From contig CM018696.1 in assembly GCA_009363875.1 (NCBI GenBank), positions 94,666,545 to 94,730,544 of the forward strand: a stretch of DNA of 64,000 nt, given 5' to 3'. The notes below the pieces were generated by a model. The model did no database searches. It was not told the origin of the DNA and saw only the letters and a program-made list of their open reading frames with translations. This document shows positions 21,419 to 30,506 of this stretch, one piece after another. Within the stretch, counting starts at the first letter, position 1, and every line of letters starts with the position of its first letter. A program made the position numbers and the translations under genes. The stretch comes from Mikania micrantha. Its lineage: Eukaryota > Streptophyta > Magnoliopsida > Asterales > Asteraceae.

Positions 21419-22195
21419 GGGGGTGTTTGTTTTTTTCCAAAAAGGTCTGCGTGACCTCTCATGTCTGCGCTGCGTAGACGAGGGAAAAGGTTGGACCTCT
21501 ACAGACCGTTTGTTTTCTCGCAGACATTTTATTAAAAATGTTTGTCCTCTTCTTGGCGCAGACGTTAACTCCTCCACCGCCTTGCTTGTCGTCGCCGCCC
21601 TCCTCCACCGCCCTGCTCGCCATCACCGCCCTCCTCCACCACCCTGCTCGCCGTTGCCGCCCTCCTCCAACGCCGTCGCCGTCGCTGACCTACTCCTCTG
21701 TTCGTGATTAATGGAATCAAATACGATACCGAATCTGCTGAAATAACGAGCGAAGGAGGAACAAACAACAATTTCTCCCCCTTCCTGATTTTACAATTGG
21801 CAACGAGACCTCTCTCTCCAACATCAACCTTCCGGATATCCATTTTCTGTGGAGGCAAACCAGAGACCGTCAGCCATTTCTCCAACGCGGCGGCGTTCTC
21901 CAGAGAATCTATTTCGCAGCCCCATTTATCCAACGTGGCGGCGTTCTCCAGAGAATCTATTTCTGTGACCTACCTTCGATGGTGACGGTGACAGTGGTGC
22001 ATTTGATGGTGGTGGCTCAAGATTAGGGTTTCTTTTTGTCTGCTTAGGATAGGGGAAGAGTTTTGAAGAGATAAAAAAACAAACCCTCTTTTTTCCTCTT
22101 TCTGCAGAGGTTTGGTCCACCTCTTCTGCAAAAGAGGTTTGCAGACGTGGTCCGCAGATTGCAGATGTTTTACCTCTTAAAAAACAAACACCACT
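21419..22195. mobile_element. PIF/Harbinger-type element 2 carrying a SET-domain gene fragment
   Basis: The ends GGGGGTGTTTGTTT and AAACAAACACCACT are inverted and flanked by TAA (21416-21418 and 22196-22198). The subterminal regions match the element at 8575-9397 in opposite orientation (ATGTCTGCGCTGCGTAGACG on the left; GGTCCACCTCTTCTGCAAAA and GACGTGGTCCGCAGA on the right). Between them, about 21570-22070, lies GC-rich cargo unrelated to the other copy: a CCGCCCTCCTCCACC repeat, then the exon fragment at 21730-21969, then CCCTAATCTTGAGCC-type sequence on the minus strand. Two sets of ends sharing sequence around different cargo is the signature of gene-capturing (Pack-type) elements. Confidence 0.85.
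21730..21969 (-). pseudogene. Captured exon of a SET-domain (Rubisco-LSMT-like) methyltransferase gene
   Basis: The minus-strand translation reads LEKWLTVSGLPPQKMDIRKV, then DVGERGLVANCKIRKGEKLL and FVPPSLVISADS. This is the N-terminal start of the SET region in the plant Rubisco large-subunit-methyltransferase-like family (chloroplast protein-lysine methyltransferases). The piece begins after an AG (plus 21970-21971) and ends at a GT (plus 21728-21729), so both splice borders were carried along and the source was genomic DNA. Sixteen codons (EIDSLENAA...DKWGC) are duplicated in frame, 48 bp apart (repeat starts 21901 and 21949). Only about 75 residues of a protein of roughly 500 are present, so this cannot be functional as an enzyme. 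A transcript could act on the parent gene, but that is speculation. Confidence 0.82.
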
Positions 22196-22198
22196 TAA

Positions 22199-22738
22199 GT
22201 CTTTTTGTCAAAGTCTAAGTAAGTCCCCTTTAGTTTTGTCTTGAATTAATATTCAAATTTTATGCAAATTTATGTCACAAAAGAATCGTTTTCACATGAT
22301 TCTTTGATGATATTTGTCATGGCTTTAATTAAATATATATGTATGTTTCAATTTCTCGCAAAAATATATTAGTATTTGTACTTAAATATAAAGAAAGTGT
22401 CAAGTAAAAAGAGACTTCGCCTAAAATAGTAAGAACAAATAAAAGTTTGACATCAAATTCCAAGACAATCAACGAATGATAATTTAGACATAACATATTC
22501 GTACTAGATTTTTATTTTTCTACTAGATGTTTTTGTTATGTATCTTTTTGTATTTATTTTTTTTACTAGATTTTTGTTTTTTCGTATTGTATTTTTTTTA
22601 TTAAACTAGATTTTTTTTGTACTGGATTATAATCTTTTTGGTACTAATTTTTTGTACTTAATTTTTTTTGTACTAAATTTTGTTTTTTGAACTGAATTTT
22701 GTTTTTGTAGTAGATTTTTGTTTTTGGATCCAACCTCC

Positions 22739-22769
<31 letters not shown>

Positions 22770-23612
22770 CATACATACATACATAAAGAAAAGATAAATG
22801 GAAAAGCACTTGAGTTGAAAATATGTGAAAATCCGGTGTAACATTCAAAATTTTTTTAGTTTTTTTTGTGCACTTATGCATGTAATATATATTATTATAA
22901 GAAAATAAGAAAATAAAAAAGTTATATGTGTTCGTTACACATATGTTACATATTTTATATTTAGTTTTACAGTTACAGAATGTAAAAACATCATTTTATA
23001 AAATATGTATGACAAATACTTATAATTTTTTTTATTGCGATAGTATATATTATTTACCTAAATAAAAGAGAAAAGAAATCACATTTTTACACAAGTTTTC
23101 TCAAGTCAATTACACATCTTTGGTATAGTAAGATAATATTAGTGGCAAATTCATGTATGGGAACCCCGGTCAACATTAATGCACCAAACCATTGAGATTG
23201 ATATTCCTATTGATATTCCTAAGTGTTTTATTCGATGATTTTTTATCCCGTCTTCACCATCCTCCTTATTTTTAACTAGTTTTATATCCGTCCTGTAGAC
23301 GGGTAGTTTCATGCCATATAAAAAATTCATATATCATTGCATTCTAACTTCCAATTGATTATTGTATAAGATCAAAGTCTATGGCTTGATTTTGTGAGGG
23401 ATTGTTGATGACCCAATTTCACAAGCCTTTTTTACCCACCCAAGTTACAATGTCATTATGTGAAGATTTAATAGTAATTGTTAAGAATTATTTACTTTAA
23501 AAAATATTAGAAAACACAAATTGAAAGCGCACCTCCATGAAGTAGGCAAACATATATAAATATATAGGTCGATACAGTTCTTGATATCATGAATAAGATT
23601 GTTAGCCCTTAG
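22199..23612. other. AT-rich intergenic DNA
   Basis: It contains a block of TTTTTGTACTAGATTTTTG-like words (22505-22725) that repeat every 20-30 bp, then the ACAT microsatellite. Around 23281-23311 CCGTCCTGTAGACGGG forms a short hairpin. No genes were seen. Confidence 0.5.
22741..22784. repeat. (ACAT)11 microsatellite
   Basis: A perfect tetranucleotide run. It explains the YVCM-type reading frames on the minus strand. Confidence 0.97.
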
Positions 23613-23622
23613 ATGTACAACC

Positions 23623-24566
23623 AGTGATGGACCCAGAAATTTTTTTCATGGGGGGCGGAAATTTTTGTAGGTTTATTGGTGTTCAAGTTGGGTTGGGGCG
23701 GATCGGGTCGGGTAATGTTAAAAAAAAACAAATCAAACTAAATTTTATATATAATGACATGATGAAAATACAATACATTTAAAGTTGTTGACTACGTAAT
23801 TTTATTTTTTTATATATACAAAACAATGTATAAGGAGACGTTCCTAAATAACTCATAAACAATTCGATTACGCAAATATAACTTTAAGTATGATGTTAAT
23901 ATGCTATTTAAATTAATAGTATAATTTTTTATAATGGGCTAGCTAGGGGCGGCCCTGAGAATTGAAGGTGCCCAGGGCGAGTCGAAAAAAAGGCACCATA
24001 GTGAATTCGAATATTAAACTAGGGGTGTTAAAGAAAACTGAAAATTGTTAATACAGAAAACGAACCGTATTCGTAACCGAAAAAAATGAACAGAATTCTG
24101 AATTCGGTTTTCGGTTTGGTTACTAACTGTATCCAAATTTTGGTTTCGATACAGTTATCAGGTTCAATTTTTTTTGAATTCAATTTGTTTGGTTAACCGA
24201 TTAAAACGAATTCAGATTTAAATTTGTTTTCTTTATAATATATAAGGTTGAATTCGGTTTATTTGGATTGATTTATTCGTTTTTAATTGGTATATTCGAT
24301 TGAAGTCGGTTTAATCGGTTTTAACCGGTTTAGTGGTGGTTTGACTTATTATAAGTAATACTAAACTTGATTTTACATTGAGTTTAAATTATTAGTTGGA
24401 CATTTTTCAACTTAGTTTTATTAATTAACACTTAGAAATCAAAAGTTTAATGGGGGCGATTGCAAAATTTTACGGGGGGCGATCTGGATTTTAACATATA
24501 TATACTACTAAAAAAAAATTTCAAGGTGGGCGGCCGCCCCCCACGGCTCTATGTGGGTACGCCACT
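23623..24566. mobile_element. Non-autonomous DNA element with 10-bp flanking repeat
   Basis: Left end AGTGATGGACCCAGAAA. Right end TGTGGGTACGCCACT is an imperfect inverse. ATGTACAACC occurs on both sides (23613-23622 and 24567-24576). A 9-11-bp duplication would suit a Mutator-type transposase, although the end sequence resembles a common plant MITE of unsettled class. A second degenerate element with ACTAGGGGTGTTAAAG and CGGTTTTCGGTTTGG words appears nested at about 24018-24350, and GCTAGGGGCGGCCCTGAG at 23940 may be the end of a third. No protein is encoded. Confidence 0.7.
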
Positions 24567-24576
24567 ATGTACAACC

Positions 24577-24988
24577 AAAATGGAAAAATTGAAGAATTTG
24601 TGATTACTTCATAGATAAAACTTCAATATTATTGTGTGATATCAAAACATTTAAATTTATGATGATGATGGTGTAATAACCATTGTACCTCAATCAAGGT
24701 CTGATAGTAGAAATGACATATTCACTCAAATAAGTGGACAAACCTTTATATTTTAACATTAAGAAGTTCAAGTAATGTGCATGGTGCGAGTATTAAGTTT
24801 AAAAAGGGTCAAATTTATCAATTTTATAGTGTCTAAAAATAGTATATCGTGCTATATATTTCATTATTAGTATAACAAAATGGTGAAAAGTAACTTTACT
24901 ATTTTAGACAAAAGAAAGCCAACTAATTCACATAGTTTGACCTTCTCTAATATAACAAAGTAAAAATCACAATGTTGCCAAAGTAATT
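24577..24988. other. Intergenic flank of the copia element
   Basis: AT-rich, no gene. Phrases such as TTAAGAAGTTCAAGTAATG recur in altered form beyond the copia element (near 29847), so the copia insertion split an older repeated region. Confidence 0.4.
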
Positions 24989-24993
24989 GTCAT

Positions 24994-25127
24994 TAATAAT
25001 ATATGTATATTTAGTAAATTTGTAATTATCTCAAATTGTAGATATCTTCTCCATGATTATAGGAGATCATTGTACTATATATGATCATTTATCAATACAA
25101 TAGAGGACACGATTTCAATTACCTTTA
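24994..25127 (+). repeat. 5' LTR of the copia element
   Basis: 134 bp, starting TAATAATATATG and ending AATTACCTTTA. TATATATGATCA and CAATACAATAGAGG near its 3' part probably belong to the promoter and R region. Confidence 0.95.
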
Positions 25128-25138
25128 TGGTATCAGCC
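25128..25138 (+). promoter_or_regulatory. Primer binding site
   Basis: TGGTATCAGCC directly follows the LTR. It matches the usual plant copia site complementary to initiator methionine tRNA (TGGTATCAGAGC) at the first nine bases. Confidence 0.88.
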
Positions 25139-25232
25139 ATTAATCGATCTCAACCCTAATATCTCCCTCCGCCGCTGCATCTTCTTCGCCGGCCATCCTT
25201 CCTTTTCCTTTGTCTTCTCCGATCTGTCCCTC

Positions 25233-26380
25233 ATGGCTTCTACCCGTCTTCACCCAGCCCTCACAGTGACTAACATAAAATCCCATATCCCCATTCTGCT
25301 TGAGAAGGATTCTACGCATTACAGTACCTGGAAAACTCTCTTCCAGGTTCACTGTCAGGCATATGAAGTCATCGATCATCTCTCTTCCAAACAACCGGCA
25401 ACCCCTGCTCCTTCTTCCTCTGACGCCGCGGCTGCGGCCAAGGCTGAGGCAGCCGCAATCGCTGCTGAACATCTCTGGACCAGGCTGGATGCTTTGGTTA
25501 AACAATGGATATATGCTACTATTTCACAGCCTCTTCTCCGCATAATAATTCAACCGGGACAGACCGCTCATGATGCTTGGACGGCTGTTGAGAAGGAGTT
25601 TAATGATAATCAAAACACCCGTGCTATCTTTCTGGGTCAAGAGTTCGCCAACCTCTCTCTTGACACCTTTGCTTCAATGGGTGACTATTGTGATCATGCC
25701 AAACAGCTCTCTGATCAGCTTGCCGCCGTGGGCTTTCCGGTCGATAATCGCATGCTTGTTTTGCAGGTTCTAACTGGTTTGACGGAACAATACGACAGTA
25801 TCTCAAACGTACTTCAGAACCGTGATCCATTACCCTCATTCAGCGAAGTTCGTTCCCGTCTGAATCAGGAAGAACTCAAGAAGAAACGCCAAGTAACCCG
25901 GGGTTCCCAATCGGCAGCCGCTGCCTTACACACTAACACCTCAACCTTCTCCTCTCAAACACCTCAGCCGGCTCCTTTACCCAACTCGGACCGAAGCCAA
26001 GGCCGTCCTCGTGGTGGTCGGGGCCGTGGCCGAGGCCGGCAATCCAATTCCCAAAACCGGTCCACTTCACAGCACTCAAACACACCAGCTCACCCTTATA
26101 TTGTGTTTCCAAGCAACTGGACTACTGCCCAATGGGCCTCCATGCTTAAATCCAACAACGTGGCCCAAACCCCCTGCCCTTACCCATCTAAGCCCAATAC
26201 TCAAACTTCTCAAGGGATACTTGGCCCACGACCTGATCAGGCTCATCACACCAGTTACTCTCCTACGGATATTGAGCAAGCTCTTTACTCTCTGGCGCTA
26301 AACCCACCAGATCAAAGCATCATGGACACGGGAGCCTCCTCGCACTCTGCCAATCAGCAAGGTATATACTCCCGTCTAAC
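25233..26380 (+). CDS. copia Gag and protease, 5' part of the polyprotein
   Basis: Starts at ATG in TCCCTCATGGCTTCTACC, the first ATG after the leader. Residues 1-220 are the Gag region (ILLEKDSTHYSTWKTLFQVH, LWTRLDALVKQWIYATIS, the conserved plant copia capsid pattern). Residues 260-285 are rich in Arg-Gly (GGRGRGRGRQ); no CCHC zinc knuckle is visible. The protease active site is MDTGASSH at about 26322. Near 26365-26390 the frame is lost: the protease continuation (FNKCTNKFIIVGNGTS) is one frame over, so a one-base indel separates this part from the next. The long frame actually stops at 26489 after about 35 out-of-frame residues. Gag forms the particle and protease cuts the polyprotein. 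Confidence 0.92.
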
Positions 26381-27838
26381 TTTAATAAGTGTACTAATAA
26401 ATTTATTATTGTTGGTAATGGCACATCTATACCTGTTGTGGCACAAGGCAACCAAGTCCTCCCACCACCCTACCCACCACTTAAACTGAACAACGTCCTT
26501 TTTGCCCCTAATATAATTAAAAATCTTATCTCTGTCCGTCGCCTTACCACTGACAACTTAATTTCTGTGGAATTTGACCCTTTTGGTTTTCTTGTGAAGG
26601 ATCTCAAAACTCGGGCTCCTATTCTACGATGCAATAGCACCGGGGATCTTTATCCACTCACTGAGCCTCTACCACTCAAGACCACCCAACCATCCTCCTT
26701 TGTTGCTGTCTCTCAAGATCGCTGGCACCAACGCTTGGGTCATCCTGGCAACAATTTGCTTCAGTCTTTAAAACTTTCCTCGTTTATTGATTATGGAAAA
26801 CTTAATAATACACTTTGTCAATCTTGTGTTTTTGGCAAAAGTGTTAAATTGCCTTTTTATGATTCCGTTAATTCTACTTGTTCTGCATTTGACATTGTTC
26901 ACAGTGATGTGTGGACCTCTCCCATACTCAGTACGGGGGGACACAAATATTATATTTTGTTTTTGGATGATTTTACTAATTTCTTGTGGACTTTTCCATT
27001 ATCTAATAAATCTCATGTCTTTCATACCTTCACCATCTTTCACAATTTAATCCACACACAATTTGAACGTAAAATCAAACAATTTCAATGTGACAATGGT
27101 AAAGAATATGCAAATCAACAATTCTATAATTTTTGCAATCATAATGGCATGCAATTTCGTTTTTCATGTCCCTATACATCATCTCAAAATGGTAAAGCGG
27201 AACGCAAAATCCGCACCATTAACAACATGATTCGCACTCTCCTTGCCCAAGCTTCTCTACCCCCTAACCTCTGGCATCATGCCCTTGAAACCGCCACCTA
27301 CCTCCTCAACATCCTACCCAACAAACTTCACAACTTCAAATCTCCCACCTCTCTCCTTTACAATTGCACACCGGAGTATGAACACCTTCATACTTTCGGA
27401 TGCCTTTGCTACCCTCTCACACCTTCCACTACAATTCACAAGCTCAACTTTCGTTCTCACCCTTGTGTTTTTCTTGGCTACCCTAACAATCATCGTGGGT
27501 ACAAGTGCCTTGATATTTCCACTCACCAACTAATTATCTCCCGCCATGTACACTTTGAAGAAACTATCTTTCCCTATGCCATCCAGACACCCACCAATCC
27601 TCTCTCGTATGAGTTCCTTAACCCTACCATTAGCCCTCTAGTTTGGGAATACCTACAAACCAAACCTACTGGACCAACACACACCTCCACCACCACTTCC
27701 GCAAATCCCCCTACCGGCCCAACTACCTCCCAACCCCTCGGCCCACAAATAACCAATCCGCCCAACAACCCCTCAACCCCACTCCAACCTCATCCTCAGC
27801 CCGCTACACCGGCCCAAAATACGGGCCCAGCCCCCTAC
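26381..27838 (+). CDS. copia protease end and integrase, middle part of the polyprotein
   Basis: This frame runs through NGTSIPVVAQGN and LNNVLFAPNIIKNLISVRRL, then the pre-integrase and zinc-binding region (RWHQRLGHP, LCQSCVFGK) and the integrase core with acidic residues in HSDVW, FQCDNGKEY and NGKAERKIRTI. The Pro/Thr-rich linker follows. The frame ends at TGA 27851-27853, while the continuing sequence (PDTTYISNPHSS, SRTIHTRSMSGIHKPK) is in the frame of the next part, so a second indel lies at about 27800-27850 in low-complexity proline codons. Integrase inserts the cDNA into the chromosome. Confidence 0.92.
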
Positions 27839-27839
27839 A

Positions 27840-29597
27840 CATCCCGAACCTGACACCACCTATATATCGAATCCACATTCCAGCCCAACCCAAACAACAT
27901 TTCCAGCATCTACTCCCGGTCCATCTGCTCCTATTCATCATCCCTCTCCCCCACCACCTCCTCCTTCTCGAACCATTCACACCCGCTCTATGAGCGGTAT
28001 TCACAAACCTAAACAACACTTTAATCTCCATACTTCCACCATTGCCCCTCTCCCGAAAAACCCACAGGTTGCCTTGTCCACTCCAGAATGGCATGCTGCC
28101 ATGTCCAACGAATTTAGTGCACTTATTAAAAATAAGACATGGGAACTTGTACCTAGGACACCTGATATGAATATTATTCGTTGCTTGTGGTTATTCAAAC
28201 ATAAATTCAGGTCTGATGGAAGTTTGGAGCGATATAAAGCTCGTTTAGTGTGTGATGGTCGTAAACAGCAGACGGGCATTGACTGTGGAGAAACATTTAG
28301 CCCGGTAGTAAAGCCTTCTACCATTCGGCTTGTATTATCTTTGGCTCTCTCTAAGTCGTGGCCCATTCATCAGTTGGACGTCACGAATGCTTTTCTTCAT
28401 GGCAACTTGGCAGAAACAGTCTATATGCATCAACCTCTGGGTTTTCGTTACAAAGACTTTCCTGATTATGTCTGCCGTCTTAACAAGTCTTTATACGGGC
28501 TCAAGCAGGCACCTCGGGCCTGGTACCAGCGATTCACAGATTTTGTCACCATACATGGGTTCCAACAGAGCAAATCCGACAACTCGTTATTTATTTATCA
28601 TCATGGGTCTGATATTGCCTATCTCCTTATTTATGTGGATGACATCATCCTTACCACGTCCGCTGAGGCCCTTCGTATGCGATTATTGAACACATTGTCC
28701 GGTGAATTTGCCATGAAAGACTTAGGCCCTCTCTCTTATTTTCTGGGTATTCAGGTCACCAGAACTGGCGACAAGATGTTTCTATCTCAGCAGGCATACG
28801 TTCACGACATCATTCATCGCGCCGCCATGGACTCCTGCAAACCGGTTGCAACGCCGGTTGACACTCATTCCAAATTACCTACTGACGCAGGACCTCCTCA
28901 TGATGATCCTGCTACCTATCGTAGCCTTGCAGGAGCATTACAGTATCTCACATTCACTAGACCGGACATTTCCTACGCTGTGCAACAAATCTGTATGCAC
29001 ATGCATGACCCCAGACAGGATCACTGGAATGCCTTAAAACGCATTATTCGTTATCTTCAGGGCACTTCTGATCACGGGCTACTTCTTGGTCCTGTTCCTC
29101 TCCTCTCTTTAGTGGCTTACACGGATGCTGATTGGGCTGGTTGTCCGGATACTCGCCGCTCCACATCTGGTTATTGTGTATACTTGGGTGACAATCTCAT
29201 ATCTTGGTCATCCAAACGTCAGTCAACTGTCTCGAGATCTAGTGCGGAAGCTGAATATCGGGGGGTTGCAAATGTTGTGGCCGACATTTGTTGGCTTCGT
29301 AATCTGTTGCTTGAGCTTCGACATCCTATTTCTCGGGCCATTCTAGTTTACTGTGATAATGTTAGTGCAGTCTATTTGTCTGGCAACCCTGTTCAACATC
29401 AACGCACTAAGCATATTGAGCTTGACATCCATTTTGTTCGTGAGCAGGTGCGTCGTGGACACATTCGAGTCTTACATGTTCCGTCTAAACACCAGATTGC
29501 AGACATCTTCACCAAGGGTCTTCCTCGCATTCTGTTTGAAGACTTTCGATCCAGTCTCAACATCGGTCCACCCGATGTTTCAACTGCGGGGGCGTAA
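27840..29597 (+). CDS. copia reverse transcriptase and RNase H, 3' part of the polyprotein
   Basis: The first ATG in frame is at 27990, but the frame reads back to about 27840, so this is the continuation of the polyprotein and not a separate gene. Reverse transcriptase motifs: KTWELVPRTPDMNII, RYKARLVCDG, QLDVTNAFLHGNL, SLYGLKQAPRAWY and the active site LLIYVDDII at about 28630. RNase H motifs: AYTDADWAG, STSGYCVYLG, SSAEAEYRGV and a C-terminus with HQIADIFTKGLP. The stop codon TAA (29595-29597) is formed by the first three bases of the 3' LTR. All active-site residues I looked for are present. Confidence 0.95.
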   Translation, partial: HPEPDTTYISNPHSSPTQTTFPASTPGPSAPIHHPSPPPPPPSRTIHTRSMSGIHKPKQHFNLHTSTIAPLPKNPQVALSTPEWHAAMSNEFSALIKNKTWELVPRTPDMNIIRCLWLFKHKFRSDGSLERYKARLVCDGRKQQTGIDCGETFSPVVKPSTIRLVLSLALSKSWPIHQLDVTNAFLHGNLAETVYMHQPLGFRYKDFPDYVCRLNKSLYGLKQAPRAWYQRFTDFVTIHGFQQSKSDNSLFIYHHGSDIAYLLIYVDDIILTTSAEALRMRLLNTLSGEFAMKDLGPLSYFLGIQVTRTGDKMFLSQQAYVHDIIHRAAMDSCKPVATPVDTHSKLPTDAGPPHDDPATYRSLAGALQYLTFTRPDISYAVQQICMHMHDPRQDHWNALKRIIRYLQGTSDHGLLLGPVPLLSLVAYTDADWAGCPDTRRSTSGYCVYLGDNLISWSSKRQSTVSRSSAEAEYRGVANVVADICWLRNLLLELRHPISRAILVYCDNVSAVYLSGNPVQHQRTKHIELDIHFVREQVRRGHIRVLHVPSKHQIADIFTKGLPRILFEDFRSSLNIGPPDVSTAGA

Positions 29598-29728
29598 TAA
29601 TATATGTATATTTAGTAAATTTGTAATTATCTCAAATTGTAGATATCTTCTCCATGATTATAGGAGATCATTGTACTATATATGATCATTTATCAATACA
29701 ATAGAGGACACGATTTCAATTACCTTTA
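29595..29728 (+). repeat. 3' LTR of the copia element
   Basis: Identical by eye to 24994-25127. Followed by GTCAT, the target duplication. Confidence 0.95.
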
Positions 29729-29733
29729 GTCAT

Positions 29734-30366
29734 AATAGCAATGTAAGAAGGAAACAATACATTTAAACAAATTTTAATCTGGAAAGTCAACATGTTATTG
29801 AAACGCATATTAGAGAAATTAAGGCGCACATTCAATTTTTAGCATCAAGAAAGTTAAGTAATGACATGGTTTAACTTTCTAGATCATTGGATCTATATAC
29901 CTCCAGTTTATAATTAGCATAAGCTCTCCATCAAGTAACTTACTATAATCCACATGGCCTTTTGTTCCTACATTTCGATACATTACCCAACTCAACAAAC
30001 TCTTCAAAGTTCCGGTCAATTTTTGTAATGTTTCCCTACAAAAGTTAACCCTTATTTGATCCATTTTTATCGTGAACCTCCTAATAAATTGATCAAATCG
30101 TAAGTCAAAATCTTTAGCAAAATAAAGAAAAGTTAACTTGATTAGGAGACTGAAATCAGTTGTACCTCTTGTGCAATTTATGTAGCAAATTTCTTGTTTT
30201 TTCATCACGAATAGATTGAAACCCTATTGTCAGTTTATAAATTGCAAAAAATATCAAATATACATATTACTTAAACATTGTTCTACTATAATCTACATGG
30301 CCTTTTGTTCCTATGTTTTGTGAGGAACATCTCAAATACCCATTACTTAACTCCACATACTTTTCA
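29734..30366. other. Repeated flank between the copia element and the large duplication
   Basis: Two diverged copies of the same sequence lie about 345 bp apart: CATGGCCTTTTGTTCCTA at 29952 and 30297, followed by TTCAAAGTTCC..TCAATTT at 30006 and near 30364. A minus-strand frame (29879-30208) spans the first copy but shows no family features, and I do not call it a gene. Confidence 0.6.
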
Positions 30367-30506
30367 AAGTTCCAATCAATTTTTGTAATGTTTTCCTACA
30401 AAAGTTAAGTGAATCTACAACATTATACAATTATTAGCTTAATCATATTATTTACAAAATAAGCAACTCAATATAATTACAAAAATAAAAAAGAAGAAGG
30501 CGTTCC

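Larger units (their letters stand above)
24994..29728 (+). mobile_element. Complete Ty1/copia retrotransposon with identical LTRs
   Basis: Two 134-bp LTRs (24994-25127 and 29595-29728) read the same at every position I compared. GTCAT flanks the element on both sides (24989-24993 and 29729-29733). A primer site follows the left LTR and a purine tract (GCGGGGGCG) precedes the right one. The order protease, integrase, reverse transcriptase, RNase H identifies Ty1/copia. The LTRs begin TAATAAT and end CCTTTA, a non-canonical TA...TA terminus instead of TG...CA. Identical LTRs imply a very recent insertion, yet the coding frame is broken twice. Confidence 0.97.

Noticed and set aside
22644..22881. 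Cys-Met-Tyr-Val repeat proteins on the minus strand
   Set aside because: Product of the (ACAT)n microsatellite.
29879..30208. 109-residue minus-strand frame as a gene
   Set aside because: It overlaps a diverged repeated flank and has no known motif.
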